From UBA2784 sp964494625 (lineage in GTDB: Bacteria; Pseudomonadota; Alphaproteobacteria; Micropepsales; Micropepsaceae), in assembly GCA_964494625.1 (NCBI GenBank), contig CAZBRT010000004.1:127925-191924 (forward strand): DNA of 64,000 nt, given 5' to 3'. Shown here one piece after another: positions 16,768 to 25,182 of this stretch. The notes under the pieces were generated by a model. The model saw only the letters and a program-made list of their open reading frames with translations, was not told the DNA's origin and ran no database searches. Every line of letters starts with the position of its first letter. Positions within the stretch are counted from its first letter, which is position 1. The position numbers were made by a program, and so were the translations under genes.

Positions 16768-18330
16768 CTACCAGATTCCGATGTGGATGTTCCGCTTGCG
16801 GTGCGTATTCGTGTGCGCCTCGACATAGGTGTCGGAGGCTGTGACCCGCGGCTTCAGCCCCGCACGCCATTGATGCATCAGCGCCTCCATCTCGCGCAGG
16901 CGGCGCAGCTGCGCGGGATCGGCGGCAAGGTCGTGCTGTTCCGCCGGGTCAGCGGTCAGGTCGAAAAGTTGGGGCGCAAAATCCTGCCACCAGACATATT
17001 TCCAGCCATGGGTGCGAACCATCACCGCGCGGCACGCGCCGGGTCGGCGGCCCAGCATGCGGCGCGCTTCCCGGAAGCCATAGTCGAGTTCGGCAATCGC
17101 AAAGGCGCGACCGGTGCCTGCCTTCGCGTCGCGCAGGGCAGGGAGGAGTGACACGCCTTCCAGAAGATGCGGCACTTGTTCGCCTTCGAGCGCCTGCAGA
17201 AATGTCGGCAGAAGGTCGATGCTTTCGGCGAGTGACGAATTTGCCGTGCCGCGCGTTTCATCGGCTTCAGATGAGGGATCAACGACGATCAGCGGAATGC
17301 GCATCACCTCGTCATACATGATCTCCTTTTCGCCCAGCCAATGGTCGCCCAGAAAATCGCCGTGATCGGCAGTGAAGACGATCAGGGTGTCCTTGTCGCG
17401 CCCGCGCGCCTCCAGCCCCTGCCACAGGCGGCCGAGATTGTCGTCGAGTTCGCTCACAAGCCCGCGATAGCAGGCGCGCGCGCGCTCGATTGCCTCATCG
17501 CGCGCAAAGGTCACGCATTCTTCCTGCGCCTGATAGGCTGCCAGCACGGGATGCGGCCTGTCGCGCTCTGCCTTTGTGCGGTTCAGCGACCCCTTGCCGT
17601 CATGCATTGTGTGATAGGGGGCTGGCGCAAGCAGCGGCCAATGCGGCTTGATATAGGAAAGGTGCAGGGCCCAGGGTTTCTCACCCTGTTCGTCCATGAA
17701 GGAGAGCGCGCGATCGGTGTGATAGGCCGTTTCCGAATGTTCGGCCTTTACGCGCGCGGGCAGATGCGCGTTGCGCAGCCACCAGCCACTGACGATTTCG
17801 CCGTTCGCATCGATCGCGCTGTTGGCGAATGCGTCCCACGGATTTTCAGCATCATAGCCGCGCGCGCGAAGGTAGTTGTTGTAGGCACTGTCCGGCGGTG
17901 GCGCGACATGACCCTCGTGCCGGTCAAAGGGCTCGAAACCACCTTGTTGCAGGAGGAGAGCTTCAGGCGTGTCAGCTTTCACGCCCAGCCGCTTCAGACC
18001 TGCCATATCGGGTACGACATGGCTCTTTCCGCAAAGCGCAACGCGCAAACCCAGCGGACGAAGATATTCGCCCATCGTGCGTTGCTGGACACCCAGCGGC
18101 ACGGAGTTCCATGTCACGCCATGGCTCGTGGGATAACGGCCCGTGTAGAACGACATGCGCGATGGTCCGCAAACGCCTGACTGGCAGAAGGCGTTGGTGA
18201 ACCGCACGCCGCGTGCGGCAAGCTGGTCGATGTTGGGCGTCTTCACCGGCGAATCCGGATTGAAGGCGCTCACATGATCCTGGCGCAGCTGGTCGCTCAT
18301 GATGAAGAGGATATTGCGGATTTTGGCCAT
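16768..18330 (-). CDS. Sulfatase family hydrolase
   Basis: I take ATG 18330 (MAKIRNILFIMSDQLRQDH), giving 520 residues; the open frame further upstream lacks family character. The formylglycine motif is CGPSR, within 'VCGPSRMSFYTGRYP' near residue 57, so an FGE-type maturase is required. 'IFIMSDQ'-like N-terminal metal ligand and 'FTADHGDFLGDH' later in the chain complete the alkaline-phosphatase-superfamily site. The sequence resembles choline-sulfatase, arylsulfatase or phosphonate-monoester-hydrolase branches; substrate cannot be fixed. No signal peptide is visible, implying a cytoplasmic enzyme. It is divergent from the CYP153-like gene. Confidence 0.85.
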   Translation of the reverse strand: MAKIRNILFIMSDQLRQDHVSAFNPDSPVKTPNIDQLAARGVRFTNAFCQSGVCGPSRMSFYTGRYPTSHGVTWNSVPLGVQQRTMGEYLRPLGLRVALCGKSHVVPDMAGLKRLGVKADTPEALLLQQGGFEPFDRHEGHVAPPPDSAYNNYLRARGYDAENPWDAFANSAIDANGEIVSGWWLRNAHLPARVKAEHSETAYHTDRALSFMDEQGEKPWALHLSYIKPHWPLLAPAPYHTMHDGKGSLNRTKAERDRPHPVLAAYQAQEECVTFARDEAIERARACYRGLVSELDDNLGRLWQGLEARGRDKDTLIVFTADHGDFLGDHWLGEKEIMYDEVMRIPLIVVDPSSEADETRGTANSSLAESIDLLPTFLQALEGEQVPHLLEGVSLLPALRDAKAGTGRAFAIAELDYGFREARRMLGRRPGACRAVMVRTHGWKYVWWQDFAPQLFDLTADPAEQHDLAADPAQLRRLREMEALMHQWRAGLKPRVTASDTYVEAHTNTHRKRNIHIGIW

Positions 18331-18445
18331 GCCGCATTGAAGCGGTGACGCTGCGAAAGGGCAAGAGGACAGCATCCCGCACTTGCCAATTCGCGGCTTG
18401 CGCGCGACCATTGCGCCATCGCCATTCGGGGAGGCTCGAGCGCCC

Positions 18446-19765
18446 ATGTCCAACGCCACCAACGCCGCCAACACTGCCAGCAATCCCTCCAGCATCTTTC
18501 CGCCAGTCGCCGAGCTTGTGCCGGAGACGAATGTGCACAAACCCCAGGGCGATGCATGGACCATGAACGTCAAGGACATCGACGTTTCCGATCCGGCGCT
18601 TTTCCAGAACGAAACGCTCTGGCCCTATTTCGCGCGGCTGCGGCGCGATGATCCGGTCCATTTTTTCGAGAACGAGCCCTATGGCCCGTTCTGGTCGATC
18701 ACCCGTTACAAGGACATCATGGCGGTGGACACCAATCATCAGGTGTTCTCGTCGGAGGCATCGCTGGGCGGCATCACCATCCGCGATCCGCAGGAAGAAT
18801 TGCGGCTGCCGATGTTCATCGCCATGGACCCGCCCAAGCATGACGAGCAGCGCAAGGTCGTGAGCCCGATCGTTGCGCCAGAAAATCTCGGCAGGCTGGA
18901 GGCCACGATCCGTGCGCGCGTGTCGAAAATCTTTGACGACATGCCGATGAATGAGGACTTTGACTGGGTCGATCATGTGTCGATCGAATTGACGACGCAG
19001 ATGCTCGCAACCCTGTTTGATTTTCCGTTCGAAGATCGTCGCAAGCTGACAAGGTGGTCGGACGTGGCGACCGCCGTTCCCGGCCACGGCATCATCGACA
19101 CGCAGCAGCAGCGGATGCAGGAATTGTGGGAATGCGCCGAGTATTTCACAGGGCTGTGGAACCAGCGCGTGAACGCACCGCCGGGCAATGACCTCATCTC
19201 GATGCTGGCGCATGGCGAAGCCACGCGAAACATGGATCAGCGCGAATTCCTCGGCAATCTCATCCTCCTTATCGTTGGCGGCAATGACACGACCCGCAAC
19301 TCGATCACCGGCGGGGTGCTGGCGCTCAACGAGAACCCGGGGGAATGGAAGAAGCTGAAAGAAGACCCCGGCCTCATTCCCAACATGGTGTCGGAGATCA
19401 TCCGCTGGCAGACGCCCTTGGCCCATATGCGCCGTACGGCGTTGGCGGATGCAATTGTGGGCGGCAAGCAGATCCGCAAGGGCGACAAGGTGGTGATGTG
19501 GTACATCTCGGGCAACCGCGACGACGAGGTGATCCCGCGCGCTGATGAGTTCATCATCGACCGCGACCGCGCCCGTCAGCACCTTTCATTCGGATTCGGC
19601 ATTCACCGCTGTGTCGGCAATCGCCTTGCCGAAATGCAGCTGCGTATCGTTTGGGAAGAAATCATGCGCCGCGGATTTTTCCCCAAGGTGGTGGGCGCAC
19701 CCGAGCGCGTGTATTCGAACTTCGTGAAGGGGTTCTCCAAGCTGCCGGTGCGCGCCATTGCTTGA
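18446..19765 (+). CDS. Cytochrome P450, CYP153-like alkane/fatty-acid hydroxylase
   Basis: ATG 18446 gives 439 residues. The heme-ligand cysteine is C389 in 'LSFGFGIHRCVGNRLAEMQ', the I-helix is 'LLIVGGNDTTRNSITGG', and the ExxR is within 'MVSEIIRWQTP'. 'HRCVGNRLAEMQLRIVWEE' followed by 'VKGFSKLPV' closely matches CYP153, which hydroxylates terminal carbons of n-alkanes and fatty acids. No transmembrane anchor is evident, as expected for this soluble class. The usual ferredoxin and ferredoxin-reductase partner genes are not adjacent, so electrons must come from proteins encoded elsewhere. Neighbour: a divergent sulfatase. Confidence 0.88.
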   Translation: MSNATNAANTASNPSSIFPPVAELVPETNVHKPQGDAWTMNVKDIDVSDPALFQNETLWPYFARLRRDDPVHFFENEPYGPFWSITRYKDIMAVDTNHQVFSSEASLGGITIRDPQEELRLPMFIAMDPPKHDEQRKVVSPIVAPENLGRLEATIRARVSKIFDDMPMNEDFDWVDHVSIELTTQMLATLFDFPFEDRRKLTRWSDVATAVPGHGIIDTQQQRMQELWECAEYFTGLWNQRVNAPPGNDLISMLAHGEATRNMDQREFLGNLILLIVGGNDTTRNSITGGVLALNENPGEWKKLKEDPGLIPNMVSEIIRWQTPLAHMRRTALADAIVGGKQIRKGDKVVMWYISGNRDDEVIPRADEFIIDRDRARQHLSFGFGIHRCVGNRLAEMQLRIVWEEIMRRGFFPKVVGAPERVYSNFVKGFSKLPVRAIA

Positions 19766-19830
19766 GCCTGACTGCCGGCGGGTCGATTGCGCCTAAGGGC
19801 AGAATCGCTTGCTAGCCCCTCTTGACACGG

Positions 19831-19858
19831 ACACTTGATTGAACGATCAATCAAGTGT
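19831..19858. promoter_or_regulatory. Perfect palindromic TetR-type operator
   Basis: ACACTTGATTGA (19831-19842) and its exact reverse complement TCAATCAAGTGT (19847-19858) flank a 4-base centre. A TTGACA -35 box lies at 19822-19827, so the palindrome covers the spacer and -10 area. The core TTGAttGA-N4-TCaaTCAA is the form expected for a TetR-family repressor, and a TetR gene is the second gene of the operon that starts 18 bases downstream. Autoregulation is the simplest reading. Confidence 0.8.
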
Positions 19859-19875
19859 CTGGGCAGGAGGAAAAC

Positions 19876-20433
19876 ATGGCGGATAGCGATCCCAATTTGG
19901 CACTCGACAAGGGGCTGAAAGCAAAGACTGGGAAGGGGTTAGCGGGTTGGGTGACGGTGGCGCGGAAGGCGCCGGGCAGCGGCCACATGGCGGTTGTCAG
20001 ATGGCTGAAAGAGGTCCACGGGCTGGGCCATGGCCACGCCAATTCTGTCGTCCACGCCCTCAACGCTTCGTCCTCTCGTTCGATGGATGCCGACGATCTC
20101 AAAGACACGATGTTTGCCGGACCCAAAGTGGCCATGAAGCCTGTACACGATGCTGTCTTGGCTGTGTTGAAGGCGCTCGGCAATGACATCGAGTTGGCAC
20201 CCAAAAAGGGTTATTTGAGCTTCCGGCGGAGCAAACAATTTGCGCTTGGCCAACCGTCCACCAAGGATCGCTACGATCTCGGCCTCGTTCTGAAGGGCGC
20301 TGCACCCACAGGTAGGCTTGCGGCGGCCGGAAGCTGGAATGCGATGATGACCCATCGCGTGCGGCTCTCTTCGCCAAAAGATGTCAATGGCGACGTGAAA
20401 AAGTGGCTGCGTATGGCCTACGAGGCCGGGTGA
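19876..20433 (+). CDS. DUF4287/DUF5655 domain protein
   Basis: ATG 19876 is preceded by a strong AGGAGG, and gives 185 residues. Residues about 15-70 ('GLAGWVTVARKAPGSGHMAVVRWLKE' region, in short a helical lysine-rich domain ending 'LGHGHANSVVHAL') match DUF4287, and about 85-183 ('VLKALGNDIELAPKKGYLSF...VRLSS') match the DUF5655 domain often fused to it. Function is unknown; such proteins often sit beside TetR regulators. First gene of a three-gene operon under the palindromic operator. The next gene starts three bases after its stop. Confidence 0.75.
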   Translation: MADSDPNLALDKGLKAKTGKGLAGWVTVARKAPGSGHMAVVRWLKEVHGLGHGHANSVVHALNASSSRSMDADDLKDTMFAGPKVAMKPVHDAVLAVLKALGNDIELAPKKGYLSFRRSKQFALGQPSTKDRYDLGLVLKGAAPTGRLAAAGSWNAMMTHRVRLSSPKDVNGDVKKWLRMAYEAG

Positions 20434-20436
20434 ATC

Positions 20437-21054
20437 ATGCCTCCCGCCAATCAAGCCACGCGGCAACGCATCCTGATGACGGCGATTGAGCTCTTCTGGG
20501 AGAAGGGTTTCAACTCGACATCCATCTCCGACATTCTCAGCCGCTCACAGCTGCATTCGGGCAGCCTCTACCATTTCTTTCCGGGGAAGCAGGATCTGCT
20601 GATCGGCGTGCTGGAATACTACCGAGACGGCATCCGCGAAAACCTTCTTGAACCGGCATGGAAGGGCGTCGATGACCCGATCGCGCGAATCTTTGCGCTG
20701 CTTGACGGCTATCGCACCCAACTGGTGCTGACGGACTGCACCTATGGCTGCCCGGTCGGCAATCTCGCACTCGAAATCCACGAGCCCGATCCGAAAGTGC
20801 GCGAGCTTCTGGCCATCAACTTCACCAACTGGTCGCGGGCGATCGAAGCCTGCCTTGAAAGGGCAGGGCAGCGGCTCGGCGAGATTGATCGGCGTGCGCT
20901 TTCTGAATTCGTCCTTACCGTGATGGAAGGGGCGCTCATGCAGGCGCGCACCTATCGCGATCTTGGCTATTTCGACCGCAACGTCGCCGTACTGCGCAAT
21001 CACTTCGCGCTGCTTGAGGAACAAGCACGCCAAAACGGGGAGAGAGTCTCATGA
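20437..21054 (+). CDS. TetR/AcrR family transcriptional regulator
   Basis: The 205-residue protein has an N-terminal HTH: 'RQRILMTAIELFWEKGFNSTSISDIL' region and 'SGSLYHFFPGKQDLL' (about 8-55), the canonical TetR DNA-binding domain. The ligand domain contains 'DCTYGCPVGNLALE', a cysteine-containing segment that also occurs in NemR-like, redox- or electrophile-sensing TetR proteins. It probably binds the palindrome at 19831-19858 and represses its own operon. The inducer is unknown; two cysteines (in CTYGC) could make it thiol-reactive, which is inference. The stop overlaps the next gene by four bases. Confidence 0.87.
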   Translation: MPPANQATRQRILMTAIELFWEKGFNSTSISDILSRSQLHSGSLYHFFPGKQDLLIGVLEYYRDGIRENLLEPAWKGVDDPIARIFALLDGYRTQLVLTDCTYGCPVGNLALEIHEPDPKVRELLAINFTNWSRAIEACLERAGQRLGEIDRRALSEFVLTVMEGALMQARTYRDLGYFDRNVAVLRNHFALLEEQARQNGERVS

Positions 21055-21446
21055 CTTTGGATTGGATCGCGGTTATCGCCGCTGGGCTTTCGGCATTCTT
21101 GCTTGGGGGCCTTTGGTATTCGCCGCTCTTGTTCGCCAAGGCATGGCAAAAACATGCCGGCCTTTCGGACGAAGTCCTCAAAGGTGGCAACCCGGCCGTG
21201 ATTTTCGGCGTGGGAACCATCCTTTCGATTGTGGCTGCAGCGGTCTTTTCGCTGTTTCTCGGGCCAAGCCCCGAACTCAAGTTTGCAGTGAGCACTGGTG
21301 CGGCCGCAGGCCTTTGCTGGGTCGCTGCCAGCTTTGCAATCAACTACCTGTTTGAGCGGCGCAGCCTTGTGCTCTTCCTCATCAATGGCGGCTATCACAC
21401 GCTGCAATTCGTGCTCTATGGCCTGATCCTCAGCCTGCTCGGGTAA
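21051..21446 (+). CDS. DUF1761 membrane protein
   Basis: The 131-residue protein has four predicted membrane helices: 'WIAVIAAGLSAFLLGGLWYS', a second around 'FGVGTILSIVAAAVFSLFL', a third around 'GAAAGLCWVAASFAIN' and a last around 'GYHTLQFVLYGLILSL'. 'GGLWYSPLLFAKAW' is the DUF1761 hallmark. Function is unknown. It is translationally coupled to the tetR gene (ATGA overlap), so it is likely the membrane effector of this small regulated operon. Confidence 0.78.
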   Translation: MTLDWIAVIAAGLSAFLLGGLWYSPLLFAKAWQKHAGLSDEVLKGGNPAVIFGVGTILSIVAAAVFSLFLGPSPELKFAVSTGAAAGLCWVAASFAINYLFERRSLVLFLINGGYHTLQFVLYGLILSLLG

Positions 21447-21540
21447 CGGAAAGCGGAGAGGGGCCGATCTCTCGTGGCGCGCAGCGGCACCGGCCTGTTC
21501 CAACCCGACCTTGCTGAACTGGATTCCGGCGCGACAGAAA

Positions 21541-21615
21541 TGGCTCCCCGGGCCGGATTCGAACCAGCGACCAACCGGTTAACAGCCGGTTGCTCTACCA
21601 CTGAGCTACCGGGGA
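21541..21615 (-). tRNA. tRNA-Asn (GTT)
   Basis: Read on the minus strand, a complete cloverleaf: acceptor TCCCCGG pairs with CCGGGGA, D-arm AGCTC...GAGC, anticodon loop CTGTTAA giving GTT, T-arm GGTTCGAATC, and CCA encoded at the 3' end (21541-21543). 75 bases with CCA. Confidence 0.95.
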
Positions 21616-21724
21616 ACATGCGGCCGGTAATCTGGCCAAGGCGTCAGCGCGGACGGGGCATATAACAACGCTGCCGGGGCAGGTAAAGCCCTGAAATCCA
21701 AGCAGCTCCCCCCATGCCACCGGC

Positions 21725-21753
21725 AAAAAAGGAGGGCCGCACGAGGCGGCCCT
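21725..21753 (-). terminator. Rho-independent terminator downstream of tRNA-Cys
   Basis: On the minus strand AGGGCCGC, a 5-base loop and GCGGCCCT (21753-21733) form an 8-bp GC-rich stem followed, two bases on, by six T (21730-21725). It lies about 150 bases beyond the tRNA-Cys 3' end and before tRNA-Asn. Confidence 0.7.
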
Positions 21754-21904
21754 TGAAGGAATTACTTATGGTGGGGTGTCTCCGTTGGAAGACACGCACA
21801 CCATGTCAACCCATCCTTAAGAATTGGTTAACGGCCGGATTCGGCATGACTTTTCTTTTGGCGGTATCACCAAGTGGGCAATTGAAGGGTGCATTCGAAG
21901 AGAA

Positions 21905-21978
21905 TGGAGGCCACGCCCGGAATTGAACCGGGGTACACGGTTTTGCAGACCGTTGCGTAACCACTCCGCCACGTGGCC
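21905..21978 (-). tRNA. tRNA-Cys (GCA)
   Basis: Minus-strand cloverleaf: acceptor GGCCACG pairs with CGTGGCC, D-arm GGCGGAGTGGTTACGC, anticodon loop CTGCAAA giving GCA, T-arm GGTTCAATTCC, discriminator T and encoded CCA (21907-21905). 74 bases including CCA. Confidence 0.95.
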
Positions 21979-22179
21979 CCAGAAACACGGCTTCTGCCCT
22001 TGGCAGGCTGCCGGTCGAAGAGTGGAGGCGTGCCTATAGCAAAGGCTTTGGCCGCGCACAAACTTTGTTGAGGGGTCTTGTCGAGGGGCGATTTCCTCGC
22101 GCTGCCACGCCGCGTTGCCAAATCGGGCAGGGCGATGGCAAAAGGGCGCAACGAAACGCAGACGACTCGGAAGACTTCC

Positions 22180-22833
22180 ATGGCCGATTACGCCGCCGCC
22201 CGCAGGAACATGGTCGATAGCCAGGTCCGTACGAATGACGTGACGGACCGGCGTCTGGTCGCGGCCCTGTCTGCCGTCCGGCGCGAGCTTTTCGTGCCGC
22301 CCGACAAGCGCTCCATTGCCTATATGGAGGAGCCTCTGGAAGTGATTCCGGACCGCTTCCTTCTCGGTCCGCGCGCCTTTGCGAAACTCGTCCAGGCGCT
22401 TGATGTGCGCGAAACCGATGTGGTCCTCGATGTGGGGTGTGCGACGGGCTATTCCTCGGCGGTGCTTTCGCGTCTGGGCTCAACCGTCGTGGGTATTGAA
22501 GAGGATCCGGACCTCTACAAGGAAGCAGCCGACACGCTGGCCGAACTCGGCGCGGACACGGCGGCCGTGGTGCAAGGCAAGCTGAACCAGGGCTGTGCGG
22601 CGCAAGGGCCCTATGATGTGATTCTGGTCAATGGGGCAGTCCAGAATGGTCTTGATGCGCTCACCGCACAATTGCGTGATGGTGGGCGGCTTGGCGTCAT
22701 CGTCATGGAGGGGGCCGTCGGCCGGGCCCTCTTGATGCGGAGGGCCGGATCGTCCATTTCGCGCCGAATCTTGTTTGACGCGGTTGCGCCCTTGCTTCCC
22801 GGATTTACCAAATCGCCAAGCTTTGTGTTCTAA
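22180..22833 (+). CDS. Protein-L-isoaspartate O-methyltransferase-like protein
   Basis: I start at ATG 22180 (MADYAAARRNMVDSQVRTND), giving 217 residues; the in-frame extension to 22078 lacks conserved character. The SAM-binding motif is 'VVLDVGCATGYSSAVLSRLG'. This PCMT-family paralogue, located just before tolC, is a common arrangement in alphaproteobacteria. The substrate of this branch is not firmly established: the canonical enzyme repairs isoaspartyl residues, and the N-terminus here ('MVDSQVRTNDVTD') is the branch-specific one. A 128-base gap separates it from tolC. Confidence 0.82.
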   Translation: MADYAAARRNMVDSQVRTNDVTDRRLVAALSAVRRELFVPPDKRSIAYMEEPLEVIPDRFLLGPRAFAKLVQALDVRETDVVLDVGCATGYSSAVLSRLGSTVVGIEEDPDLYKEAADTLAELGADTAAVVQGKLNQGCAAQGPYDVILVNGAVQNGLDALTAQLRDGGRLGVIVMEGAVGRALLMRRAGSSISRRILFDAVAPLLPGFTKSPSFVF

Positions 22834-22961
22834 GGAATGCGAGCAGCCTGAAAGTTGACGGCCATCACACTGTCAGCCACAAGATTGCATTAGGAGTGTT
22901 TCAGCGTGGGGTGCTTCGTTCGGGGGCGGCTCCGGGTTGACCGTGTTTGGGGTTTGTCACC

Positions 22962-24332
22962 ATGACTCGTACTGATTTTTCCGCCCGTGCCGTTCTGGCC
23001 TTGCGCGCCGCCCTGCTGGCAGGCGTGGCGCTCGTCGCCGTCGCTGGTCCCGTCAGCGCTGAGACGCTGCAGGAAGCGCTGGAAACCACTTATGAGACCA
23101 ATCCGACGCTTCTGGCGGCCCGCGCCGAACTGCGCGCAACCGATGAGGGGGTGCAGCAGGCCAAAGCTGGCTGGCGCCCGACGGTGACGCTCAGGGCGAC
23201 GGTTGGCCGTACCGAGACGGACGAGCCGATTACGACCATCAGCGAGCCTTGGCAGACCACATTCTCCGCCAGCCAACCGATATTTTCAGGCGGCCGCACG
23301 CTCGCTTCATTCAGCCGCGCGAAGGCACTCGTCAGGGCGGGGCGCGCGTCGCTGCTTGCCACCGAACAGCAGGTGCTGCTTTCAGCCGTCACTGCCTATG
23401 TCGATGTCCTGCGCGATACCGCCGTGGTCGAGTTGTCGCGCAATCAGGTCTCCGTGCTTGAACACCAGCGCCAGGCATCGCAGGACCGGTTTGATGTGGG
23501 TGAAATCACCCGCACTGATGTGGCCCAGGCGGAGGCGCGCCTGTCGCGCTCGCGCACATCGCTGATCGCTGCCGAGGCGCAGCTTGCTGCGTCGCGCGCG
23601 TCCTATGAGCGCGTGATTGGCCGGGCGCCGGAAGGTCTTGAAGAGGCAGCAGCCCTGCCGGCCCTGCCGGACTCTCTTGAGGCTGCGGTCGCAGAAGCGC
23701 GCGATCGCAATCCGCAAGTGGTCGCGGCGCGCGAGATCGAACGCGCGTCAAGCTATGGCATCAATCTCGCCATTGGCGCCCTGTTGCCGACCGTATCGCT
23801 TGATGCGATCTGGACGCGCGGCGAGGACGAGGCAACCGGCGGCTCGCGCAATGAAAGCACGACCGTTCAGGGCGTGCTGACCATGCCCATCTATCAGGGT
23901 GGCGATGAGTATTCCGCCATCCGCCAGGCGCGCGAGACCAACAGCAAGAACATGCTCGAAATCGCCGAAGCCGAGCGCAGCGTCATCGAACAGGCGACGA
24001 ACGCGTGGGAAAACCTGCGTGCGGCGCGCTCGTCCATCGAGTCCAACCGCAAACAGGTGGAAGCGAGCGTCATCGCCTATGAAGGCGTCGTGCAGGAGGC
24101 CGAAGTAGGCGCGCGCACAACCCTCGACATGCTGGACGCCGAGCAGGAGCTTCTGGACGCCCGTGTGTCGCTTGTCCGTGCCGAACGTGACCAGCTTGTG
24201 GCCGCCTATGCGCTTCTGGCAGCGACGGGCAGGCTCGACGCCGGGACGCTGGGCCTGAACGTCGAAGTCTATGATCCCCTGGACCATTACAACGGCGCCG
24301 CTGGCGACTGGCTTGGCATCTGGGGCAATTAA
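22962..24332 (+). CDS. tolC: TolC family outer-membrane efflux channel
   Basis: ATG 22962 gives 456 residues with a Sec signal peptide ending 'GPVSA' before ETLQEAL, where the mature OEP domain begins. Two OEP repeats are seen: the first with 'NPTLLAARAELRATDEGVQQA' character and 'QPIFSGGRTLASFSRAKA', the second with 'RNPQVVAAREIE' and 'MPIYQGGDEYSAIRQA'. 'QDRFDVGEITRTDVAQAEARL' is the classic TolC helix motif. It forms the trimeric outer-membrane tunnel for type I secretion and RND pumps. No inner-membrane partner is adjacent, as is usual when tolC sits beside pcm. Confidence 0.9.
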   Translation: MTRTDFSARAVLALRAALLAGVALVAVAGPVSAETLQEALETTYETNPTLLAARAELRATDEGVQQAKAGWRPTVTLRATVGRTETDEPITTISEPWQTTFSASQPIFSGGRTLASFSRAKALVRAGRASLLATEQQVLLSAVTAYVDVLRDTAVVELSRNQVSVLEHQRQASQDRFDVGEITRTDVAQAEARLSRSRTSLIAAEAQLAASRASYERVIGRAPEGLEEAAALPALPDSLEAAVAEARDRNPQVVAAREIERASSYGINLAIGALLPTVSLDAIWTRGEDEATGGSRNESTTVQGVLTMPIYQGGDEYSAIRQARETNSKNMLEIAEAERSVIEQATNAWENLRAARSSIESNRKQVEASVIAYEGVVQEAEVGARTTLDMLDAEQELLDARVSLVRAERDQLVAAYALLAATGRLDAGTLGLNVEVYDPLDHYNGAAGDWLGIWGN

Positions 24333-24484
24333 GGCCGGATCGGCGCTTTTCGGCGCCAGAGCGGCCGCAAATATTTCATGGGCGGGAAAAGTTTTTCCTC
24401 GCCTTCATCTGGTGGGATTCTGTTAATCTCATTCCGGTGAGAATGCCCCCCCGCTCCTGAAAGCGCGCGATAAGGATTTTGATC

Positions 24485-25069
24485 GTGAGCAATCCCAACG
24501 TCCAGCCAGCCGAACCGACGATGGAGGAAATCCTGGCCTCCATCCGCCGGATCATTTCCGAAGAGGCAACTGCGCCGGAGCCCGCCGCGCCCGCGCCGCA
24601 ACCTGAACCCGTTGCAGCCATGCCGGAACCGGAAGAAGACATCCTTGACCTGACCGACATGGTCGCCAATGAGCCGGAGCCCCTTCCTGTGCCCGAGCCC
24701 ATGGCGGCGCCGGTGTTCCAGCAGGCGGCCTATCAGCCGCCGCCTGAAACGCGTATCCCTCCCGCGGCACCAGCCCCCCTCGTGGCCGCAAATGAAAGCG
24801 ACATTGTTCTGGTGGACAACGACATGACCCGCTCCAACGACGACAGCCTGCTCTCGGGCAGCTCCCTTGACCGCGCCGGTTCGGCCTTCAGCCAGCTTGA
24901 CCGCGGCATGGCGATTTCCGGCGGCAGCGATGGCCGCACGATCGAGGACATGATCCGCGAGATGCTCAAGCCCATGCTCAAGAACTGGCTTGAGGACCAT
25001 CTGCCGGAGATGGTCGAACGTGTAGTTCGGGACGAAGTCGAACGCGCCGCCCGCCGCGGCCGCCGCTGA
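24485..25069 (+). CDS. popZ: PopZ/DUF2497 polar organising protein
   Basis: GTG 24485, with AAGGA ten bases upstream, starts a 194-residue acidic, proline-rich protein. The N-terminal 'PTMEEILASIRRIISEE' is the conserved helix of DUF2497/PopZ, the central 110 residues are low-complexity Pro/Glu/Ala, and the C-terminal 'LKPMLKNWLEDHLPEMVERVV' helices mediate oligomerisation. In Caulobacter PopZ forms the polar condensate that anchors the chromosome origin. Position directly upstream of valS is conserved in alphaproteobacteria, which supports the call. Confidence 0.88.
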   Translation: MSNPNVQPAEPTMEEILASIRRIISEEATAPEPAAPAPQPEPVAAMPEPEEDILDLTDMVANEPEPLPVPEPMAAPVFQQAAYQPPPETRIPPAAPAPLVAANESDIVLVDNDMTRSNDDSLLSGSSLDRAGSAFSQLDRGMAISGGSDGRTIEDMIREMLKPMLKNWLEDHLPEMVERVVRDEVERAARRGRR

Positions 25070-25182
25070 TTCTGGCCTGGGGGGCCTTCCAGGCCCTTGT
25101 GACCCGCTCTCCACAAGCTTTTGCTTGACCTCGCAGGCGCGAGGCGCTTCCTCTCGCCCATCGCGCGACAGGATGCTTTGCC

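Noticed and set aside
24340..24365. GGCGC-GCGCC hairpin after tolC as terminator
   Set aside because: Stem is only five pairs and is not followed by a T-run.
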